A stretch of 64,000 nt of DNA from Persicimonas caeni. GTDB lineage: Bacteria > Myxococcota_A > Bradymonadia > Bradymonadales > Bradymonadaceae. Position numbers and translations under genes: made by a program. The notes beneath the pieces were generated by a model. It worked only from the letters and a program-made list of their open reading frames with translations. It was not told where the DNA came from and searched no databases. Positions 35,233 through 48,500 of the stretch are shown one piece after another. The stretch's first letter is position 1. The number at the start of each line of letters is the position of its first letter. The stretch lies in assembly GCF_006517175.1 (NCBI RefSeq), contig NZ_CP041186.1, positions 7,033,074 to 7,097,073 on the forward strand, written 5' to 3'.

Positions 35233-36348
35233 TTAGTTGGTCGGCGGGTAGCCGTCGTAGTGCTTGTCGTCGACGCTCACGGACCCTGTGGCCGCGTCGA
35301 TGGTGACCGCTTCGTAGAACATGTCTGCGCCTTCGAGGCGCTCACCGGCCACCTCGTGGGCCAGCGCCCCGTCGATATAGACCCGGACGGTCGCATCACT
35401 GGGGCCGAAGCCGTAGTCGTCGTAGTAGTAGACGCCGACGGCGTATTTCAGTCGCTCGGCCTGCGGGTGGGCAATCGACTCGGGGCCGGCGCCGTCTTCA
35501 TCGTCGCGAATCAACTCGGGATCATCGCGCGGGTTTCGCTCGATGCCCCAGTCGGCGGTCGGGTTGTACCAAAAGATGTCCAGCGGTTCGTAGCCCCACT
35601 CACCGTCGGGGTGTTTGTAATGCAGGTCCATGTCGGCGCCGTCGCCGTCGAGTTGGTCGGTGTCGCCAGGCGTATCCCAGACCAATTCGACGTAGATCTC
35701 GGCATCGGTCGCTACGGTCGCTTCGACGCGAGCTGTGTCGCACCCCGGCATGTTCGCCGAATCGAAAACCGTCAACTCCATCACGTAGGTGCCCAGGGTG
35801 CTCGCCACAAATGAGGCGCCGCGTCCGGAGGCGTTGAGGTTGGGTTTGAGGTGGCGCAGGTTCGAGGCGTATGGAAAGTCGATGAAACTCCATTCGTAAC
35901 GAGAGATATCCCCTGTGCTTGCATTCGCATCGAGGGTGACGTTCGCACCCGGTTCGATGGTGATCGCGTTCGGACTGCTGTTGCCACCGCTCTCGATGGT
36001 GGCCACCGCGGTCAGTGCATTGTTGCAGTCGCCTGTGGAGGTGTCTTCTCCTGCATCTTCGGGAGGCAGGTCGGCGTCGGGCCTCGATGCATCCGCGGTG
36101 TAGGCGTCGGATGTGCCTGCGTCTTCGCCCGGGTTGGTTCCCGAGTCGGTGCCCGCATCTTCCAGCGCGAGCGGCGAGACACACTCTCCTTGAGGGCTGC
36201 ACACACGCACGCCCTTGCACTGGTCATCACTCGAGCAACCGGCAATTTCACCTTTGGGCTCGGTGCACCCCGAAAGTGCAGCCCCCGAGGCGACGAGGGT
36301 CACGAAAGCAACGCCGATCCAATTCAAACTTCTCATCTTCAGGCCCAT
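35233..36348 (-). CDS. Lipoprotein with cysteine knot-like region and PKD-like domain
   Basis: Lipobox ALSGC follows a hydrophobic signal. Next comes a short cysteine-rich stretch (CSSDDQCKGVRVCSPQGEC, like an EB/Kazal-type module), an Asp/Gly/Thr-rich linker and a PKD-like beta domain (residues about 110-210). The C-terminal half has acidic Asp-rich turns (DGDGADMDLHY) and a jelly-roll look. Such surface lipoproteins are common in deltaproteobacterial predators; the ligand is unknown. A second ATG at 36336 is equally plausible. Confidence 0.75.
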   Translation of the reverse strand: MGLKMRSLNWIGVAFVTLVASGAALSGCTEPKGEIAGCSSDDQCKGVRVCSPQGECVSPLALEDAGTDSGTNPGEDAGTSDAYTADASRPDADLPPEDAGEDTSTGDCNNALTAVATIESGGNSSPNAITIEPGANVTLDANASTGDISRYEWSFIDFPYASNLRHLKPNLNASGRGASFVASTLGTYVMELTVFDSANMPGCDTARVEATVATDAEIYVELVWDTPGDTDQLDGDGADMDLHYKHPDGEWGYEPLDIFWYNPTADWGIERNPRDDPELIRDDEDGAGPESIAHPQAERLKYAVGVYYYDDYGFGPSDATVRVYIDGALAHEVAGERLEGADMFYEAVTIDAATGSVSVDDKHYDGYPPTN

Positions 36349-36500
36349 CCATCAGGAGCAAAGGTCTACCCACAGCATAACCGAACTCGTTTCTGCGATC
36401 AGTAGACGAAGGGAAGGGCGCAGAATTCAAAAATGAGGCAAAAGGGGATGGCCGGCGCGCAGGGGGCGCTGCGCGCGGCGTGTCGGGTAGACAGGGTCGG

Positions 36501-39224
36501 CTACTTGAAGAACTGATCCCACTGCAGCTCAGTGCTGCCCCACAATCTGATGCGTCGAAGCGCGAGGTCGAGGAGCAAGAAGCCGAGCGCGGCCATCAAG
36601 AAGAAGGGCCACAGTTCCTTGCGGTATTTGACCTCTTCGCCCATCGGGTCGAAGAGCGTCGCCACTTCCGGGTTGGTGCCACCGCGGGCGATGTCCGCCG
36701 AGCGTTGCAATACCTCGCGGTTGGGCTCGAGGAACAGGTACTCGCGCGGGTAAGGGTACGAGATGCTGCCGAGGCTGACTCCAATGGTGTCGCCGTCTTT
36801 GTCGTGCTTGGCCTTGAGGCTGTACGAGCCGTACTCGTCGAGCGGGATTTCGGCTTCGTAGCGGCCGGCGGCGGTCTGCTCGAGCTCGATATTCTTCTTT
36901 TTGCCCGACGGCGAGCGCAACATGACGGTCGACTTCAGGTTGTTGATGAACCGGTCGTCCAGCCCGACCGCGTCGACCACGATATGCGCCTTTCCCTGCT
37001 TGACGGAGGTGCGCATCGCCAGGTTCATGCGGTCGTCGGTGCGCATCGTGTCGCGGATGAGCTGCGCCCAGAACTTCGAGTAGCCCGGCCAGCGCACCCA
37101 CTGGACCGCCCAGCGGTTCTTCAAGTCGGAGGTGAACGCGACGACCTTGCCCAACCCGTGGCGCCAGCGCGCCAGAATCGGCTCGCCATATTCGGAGACC
37201 ATCAACACTTCGGCGCGGTCCTTGGCGCGCGTCGAGACGTAACCCAAAAGGTAGGGCGCGCGGTCCCACGGGATGCCGTCGAGCACCTGGGCGCGCTTGA
37301 CGACCTTCGGGCGGAACGGCTCCTCGACCATCGACGAACGCGAGACCGTCGAGGTCTCCTTCATGAAGATGCGCGGGATATTGTACGGGTTGGTGGTGTG
37401 ATAGTAGCGCCCCGAGCCACCCTCGGCGATACGCTTGAGCAGCGTCGAGGCCGACTGTGAGCCGATCGAGATGGTCGACACGGTGATGCCCTCGATGCGC
37501 ATCGCCGGCAGGAGCTCGGAGAAGATATTCTTGGTCGGCGAGTGCCCGTCGGTCAGCAAGATGACGTGCTTGAGCTTGGCCGGCGTGAGCGCGAGCTGCT
37601 CGTAGGCGTCCTCGAGACCGCCGGCGATGTCGGTGCCGCCGCTGGCCCGCAGCCGGCTGATGTCGCTGGTGATGCGCACGCGGTTCGCCGCGCTCTGCAT
37701 ACGCACGAGCTTCTGCGGCGCGCCGTCGAAGGCGATGACGCCGACCTTGTCGTCCTTCTGCAAGATCTCGACGGTCGCCTTGGCCGCTTCTTTGGCCAGC
37801 TCGATGCGCTCGCCGTTCATCGAACCCGATTTGTCGATGACGAGCATCAGCGCCAGGCTCGGCGTTTCGCGCTTCTTTTTGGGCTGGAAGTCGACCGGTA
37901 AGATCTCTTCGATATCGGTGCCGTAGTAGCCGCCCGGGCCGAACGACGACTCGCCGCCGGCCATGATCAGGCCGCCGCCGAGTTCTTTGGTGTACCGGTC
38001 GAGCAGGGCCATCTGCCGGTCGGACATCTGCGTGGCCGGCAGGTCCGAGATGAGCACCAGATCGAAGCTCTCGAACTCCTTGAGGCTGTCGGGCAGACCG
38101 TACTTGCCCCGCGTCTCCACCTCGAAATTCTCGTTTCGCAGCGCGCGCTGCAGGTAGTGGCGAGCGCGCATTTCGCCCTCGATGTAGAGCACGCGCGGCT
38201 TGCCGCGCACGTTGGTGCTGTAGACGAAGTCGTTATTCGCCTCGAAGTGGTCCTGGCCGTCGACCTTCATCTCGAGCTTGAACTCTTTGAAGCCGGGCTC
38301 GGAGACGACGGTCTTGAAGGTGATCTCGTTGACGCCTTTCTCGAGCTCGACCTCTTTGGTTCCGTCTTTGAAGTCGTTCTGCCACAGGACGAAGGTCGCC
38401 TTGTCCTCGTGGTTCGAGAAGACCTTGGCCGTCAGGTTGAACGGCGCGCCGACCTTGATCTTGTCGGGCACCTCGACGTCACGAATCAGGACCTCGGGGC
38501 GCACCTCGATTTCGGTCTCTTTGTTGTAGAGCCGGATACCGAACGCACCGGCGCGGTGCGCTTCGGCCAAAAAGTCGCCGCGCGTCTCGTTGCCGTCCGA
38601 GATGATCACCGCGCGCTTGATATGGTCCTGCGGGAAGAGGCCGTAAGCCATGCGCAGCGCGCCGGCTGCGTCGGTGTAGAGTCCGTCTTTTTCGTTGGCC
38701 GGCCGCGGAATCGCCTCTAGGGGCCCCTGTTCGGGCACTTCGACCTTGTAGGGATGCTTGGCAAACGCGATGACCTGCACCTCGTCGCGCTCGCCTTTGG
38801 CGCCGCGGGCGGCATTAATGTAGTCGACCGCCTCGTCGAGCGAGGAGTCGGGAATCGACGCCGATGTGTCGACCAAAAAGATCGTCGAGATGCGCGACTC
38901 GAAGCTCGTGAGCACGACCTGCACCAAGGCGCCCACGAGCGCGATGATGAAGAGCGAGCGCATGAGCACGTTGAGCCAGCGCTGCGGCCGGGGCAGGTCG
39001 CTCAGCGTGAAGCGCTGGATGAGCCACAACAGCGGCAGCACCAGCAGCACCCCGAAGAAGAGCGGGGCGAGGATTTCGACGTTGCGGCCCTGGAACTCGA
39101 AGGCGATGACGTCGAGGCTCGGCTCGACGATGTACTGGAAGAAGCCGTAGCCCATCGCGAGCCAGGCCCCCACCAGGAGCAGCCAGAAGAAGACGTCCGC
39201 CAGTCTTTTGCGATCGATGATCAT
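36501..39224 (-). CDS. Membrane protein with two vWA domains around a glutamine amidotransferase-like fold
   Basis: Two or three N-terminal membrane helices, a first vWA domain (MIDAS DTSAS), a beta-sandwich region, a class I amidotransferase-like segment without a visible catalytic triad (RVLYIEGE, GGGLIMAGGESSFGPGGY), then a second vWA domain nested after it (DKSGSM). A C-terminal membrane helix precedes a short tail. Bat-type clusters often contain such proteins. A GTG at 39236 overlapping the previous stop (GTGA) is an alternative start. Confidence 0.85.
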   Translation of the reverse strand: MIIDRKRLADVFFWLLLVGAWLAMGYGFFQYIVEPSLDVIAFEFQGRNVEILAPLFFGVLLVLPLLWLIQRFTLSDLPRPQRWLNVLMRSLFIIALVGALVQVVLTSFESRISTIFLVDTSASIPDSSLDEAVDYINAARGAKGERDEVQVIAFAKHPYKVEVPEQGPLEAIPRPANEKDGLYTDAAGALRMAYGLFPQDHIKRAVIISDGNETRGDFLAEAHRAGAFGIRLYNKETEIEVRPEVLIRDVEVPDKIKVGAPFNLTAKVFSNHEDKATFVLWQNDFKDGTKEVELEKGVNEITFKTVVSEPGFKEFKLEMKVDGQDHFEANNDFVYSTNVRGKPRVLYIEGEMRARHYLQRALRNENFEVETRGKYGLPDSLKEFESFDLVLISDLPATQMSDRQMALLDRYTKELGGGLIMAGGESSFGPGGYYGTDIEEILPVDFQPKKKRETPSLALMLVIDKSGSMNGERIELAKEAAKATVEILQKDDKVGVIAFDGAPQKLVRMQSAANRVRITSDISRLRASGGTDIAGGLEDAYEQLALTPAKLKHVILLTDGHSPTKNIFSELLPAMRIEGITVSTISIGSQSASTLLKRIAEGGSGRYYHTTNPYNIPRIFMKETSTVSRSSMVEEPFRPKVVKRAQVLDGIPWDRAPYLLGYVSTRAKDRAEVLMVSEYGEPILARWRHGLGKVVAFTSDLKNRWAVQWVRWPGYSKFWAQLIRDTMRTDDRMNLAMRTSVKQGKAHIVVDAVGLDDRFINNLKSTVMLRSPSGKKKNIELEQTAAGRYEAEIPLDEYGSYSLKAKHDKDGDTIGVSLGSISYPYPREYLFLEPNREVLQRSADIARGGTNPEVATLFDPMGEEVKYRKELWPFFLMAALGFLLLDLALRRIRLWGSTELQWDQFFK

Positions 39225-39232
39225 CGGTTCTC

Positions 39233-41118
39233 TCACACCGTGACGCGGCGGTTATAAGTCGCCCATTCGATAAGGAGCAGCAACACGAGCGCCAAGATGG
39301 CCCAGATCCACAGCTCGTTGCGCTCGAAGATCAGGCTGTCGGCGTCTTGGTCGACTTTGGCCTTGCCCAACTCCAAGTCACCCGGGGCGATGCGCGATTC
39401 GCGCAGGTTGGACAGGTTGGCGGCGATGGTCTTGGTCTCGTCGGCGGTGGCGACTGTATAGAAGCCGGTCTGATCACCGTTGAAGACGGCGCGGCCGTTG
39501 TAGACGGGCACCTCGGTCTGCTCGCCGGTCGGTGTGGTGACCGTGGCCTTGTCGGCGCCCTTGGCGACGTCGACCGCCCACGTATCACCGGTCGTGTAGT
39601 TGGGGATATAGCTGTCGTCATCGAGGGTGAAGTAGTCGACGACGTTGATCATGAAGACCGGAAACGCCACGCGCAGCGGCATGTCGCTGTTGCGAATGTC
39701 GAACGCCACGCCGATCAGGTTCAGGTTGTCGCGCTTGCGCGTGACGATGAGCGGCTTGCCGAATGAGGCGGCGACCGTCGAGTCCCACCGGCCCGTGCGC
39801 CACGAGGTCGCCGCGCCGATATTGAGGTCTTTGAGGGTGATCCAGCGCATCAACGGGTGGCTGTCTTTGACCGCGGTGATGATCGGATCGTCGATATCGC
39901 CACGTTGCTCCCACGGCGAGCCCTCGGCGGGCGGGTCGAAGAAGACGAAGTTGCCTTCCTGGGGAAGAGCGGGGGCGACGCTGTCGAAGATGGTGACGTC
40001 GAAGCCCTTCGACCTATCCGGGGTGTACTGGTCCGGCTTGATGCGCTCGACCTCGAGGTTCGGGTTGAGCAGGAGAGGGCCTTCCAAGAAGAGGTTTCCG
40101 TCAGAGACGGCGAGCACGCGTACTTTCCGGATGGACGGCAGCATGGCGAAGGCGCGGTCATCGAGCGGGAAGACGTCGCGAGCGTCGCGGCTGGTCAGCC
40201 GTACGCGCGCTTCGAGTTTCTCGCCGGAGACGGCCTGGCTCGGATAGAAGCGCTGCATCGTCTCGCCGGGCTGCAGTGACAGGGGCTTGGTGTCGACAAG
40301 GCGACCGTCGGCGTGAATCTGCAGTTCGGCCTCGACGGCGCGGTCGAAGTAGTTTTTGACCTGCACGAAGAGCTCGTAGTCGAGCTTGTTGGCCACGTAG
40401 CGACGCACGTTGAACGCAGTGACGGCGACGTTGCCCGAACTCTCGCCGATCTTCAGGTGGGTGAGCTTGGTGCCTTCGCCGAAGTCGAATTCTTCGAAGG
40501 TCTCCTCACTCAACCCGGAGCCATCGCTGATGAGTACGAGGTGGCCGTTGGAGGTGTCGCGAAGCGAGTCGGCGGCGAAGCCGAGCGCGTCTTTGTACGA
40601 GGTGCCCGTCGCCGTGGTTTTGATCTGGCGCAGGGGCTGCTCGATGATCGAAGCCTCGGCCACAAATGGGCTCAGCGGCTGGATCTGGTCGTTGAACGCC
40701 ACCAGCATGATTCGGTCTTCGGCGCCGACCGTCTCGAGGATCTCGAGGGCCTTCTGGCGCGCGACGTCCATGCGGTCTGCGCCGCCGCTGACGTCGGTCG
40801 CCGCCATGCTCGCCGAGTTGTCGACCAACAGCAGGATATGGCGGCCGCGCACCTCTTCTTCTTCGAGGTGCGGGTCGGCGAGCGCGAACGCGATGAGCGC
40901 GGCCATCAGGATATGCAGCAGCCACGACAAAAAGCGGCGAAACTTACGCCAGAAGTCCGACTGGCGCCGCTTCTTCTCGAGCACGCGGCCCCACAGGTGC
41001 GAAAACGGCACCTGGATGCGCCGCTTTCGCAGCTTGAGGATATACAGCACCGTCACACCGGCGGCGACGACGCCGGCGATGGTCAAGATGGTGCTGATGG
41101 GAAGTCCGGTAAATTGCA

Positions 41119-41119
<1 letters not shown>
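39233..41119 (-). CDS. BatA-like vWA membrane protein, second cluster
   Basis: 628 residues. Two N-terminal membrane helices of the BatA type flank a basic loop, then a vWA domain with MIDAS DNSAS, a beta-rich region with a Gln amidotransferase-like fold, and a C-terminal membrane helix. It overlaps the DUF58 stop (TAATG) and its own stop overlaps the next gene, so translation is coupled through the cluster. Confidence 0.88.
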
Positions 41120-42003
<884 letters not shown>

Positions 42004-42039
42004 TCGTTGTCACTCGTCGTGAGAAAATCGACCGTCAAA

Positions 42040-42095
42040 CCCCAGGGCAAGCCCTGGGGCTGCACCGGCGAGGGCTACGCTGGGGCCAAGGCCCC
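42040..42095. repeat. Pair of AA-centred GC palindromes between MoxR and DUF58
   Basis: CCCCAGGGC-AA-GCCCTGGGG (42040-42059) and GGGGCC-AA-GGCCCC (42082-42095) are perfect inverted repeats with the same 2-base centre. They lie in the 104-base gap between two genes that should be co-transcribed. They may process or stabilise the message, or mark a short mobile palindromic unit. Confidence 0.65.
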
Positions 42096-42107
42096 GCTCC
42101 GCGTAAA

Positions 42108-43127
<1,020 letters not shown>

Positions 43128-43216
43128 GCGTTCAAACTCCAGATGCTTGGGAGGTTGGAAACTTGGTTGGCCGACGTCGTTTGCTCGTCGGCATCGCCCC
43201 TCAGAGCCCTTAGCGC

Positions 43217-45256
43217 CTATTCGCGCGGCTTGATGAGCTGGAAATAGCGTTTGATGTAGTAGCGGTAGCCTGCAGGGACTTCCTCGCGGTCCATGACCTC
43301 TTCGACGACCGACTCGTAGTCCACATAGACGTCCTTATACTCGGTGGTCGCAAAACCCTTTTCACTGGCCGCCTTGATGATTTGAGACTTGCTCGGGCCG
43401 GCGCCTTTGCGCCCGTCGACTTTGCTGTCCTTGGCTTCGGCCTTCAGGTCGGAGGCGTCCGCGAGTTTGCGGTCGCCTTTGCCTTGGCCGAATTGGTTGG
43501 ACTCGCCGGGCTTTTTCCCGCCGGGTTGTTCGCCTTGTTTGCCTTGGCCTTTTTGGCCCTGGGCTTGTCCTTGACCTTTCTGACCTTTTTGGCCCTGCTG
43601 ACCTTTCTGGCCTTGTTGTCCCTCTTGACCTTTCTGGCCCTTCGCGCGGCGAAGGTACTCGCGCATGTTCTGGGCGCGCTCGGAGTCCTGCTTACCGCTC
43701 TGGCCGTTGCGTTGCGAGTTGGAGCGCTTCATCGACTCCTTCATTTCTTCGAGCTGCTTGCGAGCCATGCGGCGGACCTTCTCACCTTGTTGCTGGTCAG
43801 CCCCTTTCTGCATCTCCTCGGCGGCCTTTTCGGCCATCTTGCCGGCCTCTTGCTGGCCGGTCTGCTGCTCACCTTGCTGGCCTTGCTGACCCTGTTGTTG
43901 TTTGCCGTTCTGGGCTTGCTGCTCGCCCTTCTTGCCCTTTTGACCTTTCTGAGCTTGTTGACCTTTTTGGCCCTTCTGTCCCTTCTGGCCTTTTTGGCCC
44001 TGTTGGCGAAGCTTCTTGGCCATCTCCTTCGAGGCGCGCTGCAGACGCTTGAGCTGTCGGCTCGACTTCTTGTCGCCCTGGGCGCTCTGGCGCTTCTGGA
44101 GCTCGGCGAGTTTTTTCTTCTCGCGATCGAGGCGCTGCTTCTCCTCTTTGGTCAGTTTGCCGTCCTTGTTGAACTTCTTGGAGAGCTTCTCCAGGAGCTT
44201 CTCGTGCTTCTCGGCGAGCTTCTTCAGCTCGGGGTCGTCGACGTCGATCTTGTCGGCGAATTTCTCCAAGAGTTTGGCCAGCTCTTCGGCCTCCTTTTCA
44301 CTCAGCTCGTTATTCTTGAGCTTCTCGGCGAGCTTCGACAGTGACTCGGAGGCTTTCTTTAGGTCCTTCTTTTTGAGTGCCTCGACCGTCTCCTTGAGCT
44401 CTTTTTGGTTCTCGAGGTCTTTGCCGGCCTCTTTTTCCAGCTCCTCGGCCGCCTTCTTGAGCTTGTCGGCCATCTCGGCCGCCGCCTCTTCCTGCTGCTT
44501 GTCGAAGAACTTCTCCTCGATCTTCTCGATGCGCTCCAAGAATTCTTTTTCGGAGATGTCGCGCTTCTCGACGTCCTCCAAGAGCCCGTCGATATCCTCG
44601 ATGAGTTCTTCGGCCTCCGGGTCGTCGATCTTTTCGAGCTCGCTCTTCATCTCTTCGAGCCGCTCGCGCTCCATGGCGACGGTGGCGGCGTCGAGGACCG
44701 GATCGTGCTTGATCTCGGGCTGCGGCGGAAGCGGTTGGACGTGGGAGGGCGGCTCGAGCACCCACAAGACGCCCACGGCCGCCAAGAAGATGGCGAACGC
44801 TGCCAAGTCGGTGGGGCGCCGGAACGGGGCGGCGCGCGATGTGTCGACGCCGTCGGCGTGACGGAGTGCGTCGCGAATCTGAGCGCGCACGAACTGGTCG
44901 TCGCGCCCCTCGTCGAGCAAGCTCAGAGCCGTCGAGAGGCGGTCATGCAAGCCGTTCGAGCGGTCGATGCGCTGGGCCAGCGAGACCCGGTCGATGCCCG
45001 CAAACCAGCCCCACAGGACCATCGCCACGGGCACCGTCGCGATCGCCAACGCTGCGGTCGTCAGCGAGTCGAACGGGATCCAGCCGGTCTTGTAGAGCAC
45101 CACCACCACGGCCATGACCATCAGGTAGACCACGGCGCCGGCGGTGCCGCGCTCCATCGCGCGCTGAAAGCGCACGCGACGCTCGACCCGTTGGACGAGT
45201 TTCAAGAGTTGGCGGCGCTGCCCATTCGCGTCGGTTTGTGCCGTTTGGCTATCCAT
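43217..45256 (-). CDS. DUF4175-like membrane protein with long coiled coil and Gly-Gln-Lys repeats
   Basis: 679 residues. Two N-terminal membrane helices (residues about 40-80) and a third near 150 precede a long Glu/Lys-rich coiled coil (residues about 190-400). Next come Gly-Gln-Lys collagen-like repeats (about 415-440 and 540-580), then a folded C-terminus with GYRYYIKRYFQLI, typical of the DUF4175-like protein in MoxR clusters. The repeats are encoded by imperfect 9-bp units. It is the first gene of the second cluster. Confidence 0.82.
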   Translation of the reverse strand: MDSQTAQTDANGQRRQLLKLVQRVERRVRFQRAMERGTAGAVVYLMVMAVVVVLYKTGWIPFDSLTTAALAIATVPVAMVLWGWFAGIDRVSLAQRIDRSNGLHDRLSTALSLLDEGRDDQFVRAQIRDALRHADGVDTSRAAPFRRPTDLAAFAIFLAAVGVLWVLEPPSHVQPLPPQPEIKHDPVLDAATVAMERERLEEMKSELEKIDDPEAEELIEDIDGLLEDVEKRDISEKEFLERIEKIEEKFFDKQQEEAAAEMADKLKKAAEELEKEAGKDLENQKELKETVEALKKKDLKKASESLSKLAEKLKNNELSEKEAEELAKLLEKFADKIDVDDPELKKLAEKHEKLLEKLSKKFNKDGKLTKEEKQRLDREKKKLAELQKRQSAQGDKKSSRQLKRLQRASKEMAKKLRQQGQKGQKGQKGQKGQQAQKGQKGKKGEQQAQNGKQQQGQQGQQGEQQTGQQEAGKMAEKAAEEMQKGADQQQGEKVRRMARKQLEEMKESMKRSNSQRNGQSGKQDSERAQNMREYLRRAKGQKGQEGQQGQKGQQGQKGQKGQGQAQGQKGQGKQGEQPGGKKPGESNQFGQGKGDRKLADASDLKAEAKDSKVDGRKGAGPSKSQIIKAASEKGFATTEYKDVYVDYESVVEEVMDREEVPAGYRYYIKRYFQLIKPRE

Positions 45257-45437
45257 GGCGGTCGTCGGTCGAGAGGAGCCCGGCTCGTCTGTCGTCTCTG
45301 CGGCTGTGTGGCCTCACAGGTGAAATGCCTGCTCACCCACGAGCTATTCCACCAACTATTCCCACACTTGGCTATCCCAGCGCGGGGGCAGCCTCAGTTC
45401 GTGTGCTCGAAAGTTGGTAACGTACGGACGCAAAAAA

Positions 45438-45460
45438 GGATCGAATATTTATTCAGATCC
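45438..45460. promoter_or_regulatory. AT-rich palindrome upstream of the DUF4175-like gene
   Basis: GGATC-GAATA-TT-TATTC-A-GATCC is an interrupted palindrome with one extra base. It lies about 180 bases upstream of the start of the second MoxR cluster. It could be an operator or part of the promoter. The rest of the 283-base gap shows nothing specific. Confidence 0.45.
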
Positions 45461-45539
45461 AGCATGCGGGATGCGTCCGGCAGTTGGCAACCTGTTTATG
45501 GGGTAGCGGGGGGAGAAAGAGCCCATCCTCACCCTTCGC

Positions 45540-48500
45540 TTACGGCCCAAAGAGATTCTGTAGCCCCGGAATCTCGATCTTGCCGGCGTCCTCTTTGAGC
45601 TTCTCGATCTCGTCGAGCTCGTTGGGGTCGCGCTCCATGCGCATCAGCGGCTCACCGTCGGCGGGCTTGTAGAACTCGGGCTTCTGGTTCTTGGCGAGCT
45701 CGTACTCCAGCTCGGTGACCCGACCGCGGTTGTGCATGACACGTACGTAGCGCAGCATATGGCGGAACCAGGCATTACTGATGCGACCGCGTTCGTAGTA
45801 GATGTGGTATTTTTTGGGGTTGGGCACGATGCTCACCAGCCAGGCGACCTCGGTCAAGGTCAGCTTGTCGGGGCGCTTGCCAAAATAGTGCACCGCCGCG
45901 TCGTGGATGCCATAGATGCCCGGGCCGTACTCGATGACGTTGAAGTAAAGCTCGAGCAACCTCGCCTTCGGCACATCGACCACGTCTTCCATGATCCAGA
46001 CCAGAAAGGCCTCCTGAATCTTGCGTGCGAGCACCTTCTTGCGGTTCAAAAAGACATTCTTGACGAGCTGCATCGAGATTGTGCTCGCCCCACGCACGTA
46101 GGCTCCCGCCTCGATATTGTCCTCGACCGAATCCTTGAGGGCGTACCAGTTGAAGCCGTGGTGCTTGAAGAAGGAGTTGTCCTCGGTGGTCATCGCAGCG
46201 CGGACCATCCACGGCGAGATGTATTGCAGCGGGACGTAGGTGTACTCGCCGTAGGGATGCTCCTTTTTCTCGTCCTTCCAGAGCACCATCGCCTTTTTCT
46301 TCGGCTTGGTGCGCACTTTCTGCACGCCTTGCTGCCGGGGCTCGGGGCGAAGCGGCTCGAACGACGGGCTGTCATTGAGGCCGAAGTCGGGCTCGACGCT
46401 CGCCGGCATCGTCTCGAGGTCGTCTTGCCAGGGCGCAGGGTGGGGCATCAGCCGGTTGGGGATGCCGTCGTTGTCCGGGTCGGGCTCGTAGTCTTTGGCG
46501 TAACGCGGCGGCCACTCGCGCTCCTTACGACGCTCCTCGAACTCCTCGGCGGTCAGCCCGCTGTGGCTGACGAGCCACTCGATGGGCACCGGGCGCATCT
46601 CGGGGATGGTGACTTTGCGCTTCCACTCGAGCGTCGGGTCGTAGATTTCGAGCTCGAACTCTTCGCGCATTTTGTGGACGTCGACCTGCTTCGGCATGCT
46701 GACGAGCTCGAAATTCTCGAGCAGGGGCTTGCTCTTCCACTTCATGTCGCCGGCGTCGTACAGCGGCACCTCGGCGTCGAGCGTCCACCCGAAGCTTCCC
46801 TTCATTTTGGTGCCGGCGACCGGCCCCTGAATGGCGACCGGCACCGCGTCGAACAAGTTCATGACGTCGGTCTTCGGCAGTCTTACCGCCAGGTCGAAGC
46901 GGGCAGGGCGCTTGGCGCCGTCGAGGCCGTAGATGGCCGGCATGAACTCCCCTTTGACCCCGTTGAGCTCGACCTCACCCTTGGAGACGACGAAGGCGCC
47001 GCGCTGCGGCGGGCGAGGCTTTTCTTCCTCGCCGGCATCTGTTCGGGCCTTCTTGGCCTGAGCTTGGTCCTTCGAGTCGTCGTCTTCGGGTTTGTTGACG
47101 TCGATGGCGCGCTCTTTGAGTAGCTTCGGCTCGGGGACCTTTTGCTTGGGGTCGTAGTGCGCCTCGAAGACATAGCTCGCCGTAAGCCCTTCGATGGGCT
47201 CTTCGGTGACTGGGGCAAAAAAGACGTGGCCGTTTTCGATGGAGAGCAAGCCCTTCAGGTCGAGGCGGCGCTTTTTGGCTTCGCGCTTCGCCTCGATGTC
47301 GGCGCGGACCACGCCGCCGCGGATCTTGTCGGCGACCTGGCCGCCGGCGAGCTGGACGAGCCAGGGGAGACTGAGCGAATCGAGGTTGGCGTCGAGCTCG
47401 AGGCTCTTGTCCCGGTAGCTCCAGCTAAAGTCGGCGTCGACCTTGCCGCGCGGCTCGTCGCCGTTGGCTTGGGCGACAAAGCCTGCCGAGAAGACCAGCT
47501 CGCCGTGGATGGCGCGGTGATTGAACTCGAAGTAGCCGTCGCGAAGGGCGATCGTCTCGTCCATCGTCGCCAACGCCAGGGGCCGCTTGTCGCTGACCTC
47601 GATGGTCGCGCCCTCGATGACGACTTGCTGAGGCGCCTGCTGGCCCAGGAACTTCGTCCAATTGACCTCACCGAGCTTGGCCATCAGGCCACCGCCTTTA
47701 TCCTCGTCCTCTTCGAATTCGAGGCCCTTCTTCTCGACGATCGCTTTGACGATTCCCTTGGCCTGCCCACGCACGTGGTGGGCGAGCGGCCGGCGAAGCA
47801 GGTGGTTCAGGTCGCTCAGTCCGCTCCCGTACTGCGCGTCGTGGTCGATGGTCACGACCGGCTTTTCGATGCGCACTTCGAGGGGGCGGAGGTTTTCGAG
47901 GTTCGGCTCGAGCGAGCGCAGGGTGGCGGCGACGCGCTCGATGCTCACCAGTCGCGTCGGCTCGGCGGCGCCCTGGACCCCCAGCGAGAGCTTGTGGACG
48001 CCCACGGTGTTGTCGTCATCGAGCGAAAAGCCGCCCACGCCGAGGCGCAAAAACGGGTAGGGACCCACGTCGACCACTTCGAGCGGGGTGTCGAAGGTGA
48101 CGTTGCCCGTCGACTCGAGCAGCGGCACGCGCAACGTGGCGACGATGTCGATCTTTTGGGGTAGCGTCCAGCGCGGGTTGGCGTCTCCGTGGGCCAGGGC
48201 GAGGACCGTCTCGAAGCGCGCCGACTCACCGTCGGAGTCGAGGGTGAGCGCGTCGGTGGCGATCTCGTCGACCGGCCACGGCTCGGCGCCCTCGGCGGCG
48301 GTGAGCACGATCTTGGCGTTTTTGACGTCGACGTCGGGCCATTCGCCGCCGAAGAAGCGCAGGAATGAGGCGCTCGCGCTCGACTCGTCGGTCGACGTGC
48401 CGTCGTCGGCGTCCTTGTCCTCGGTCGTCTCGTCGCCGTCCTCTCGGTCCGCGTCACCGCCGCGGCGGGCGAGGATCTGCTCGAGGTTGGTCGAGCCGTC

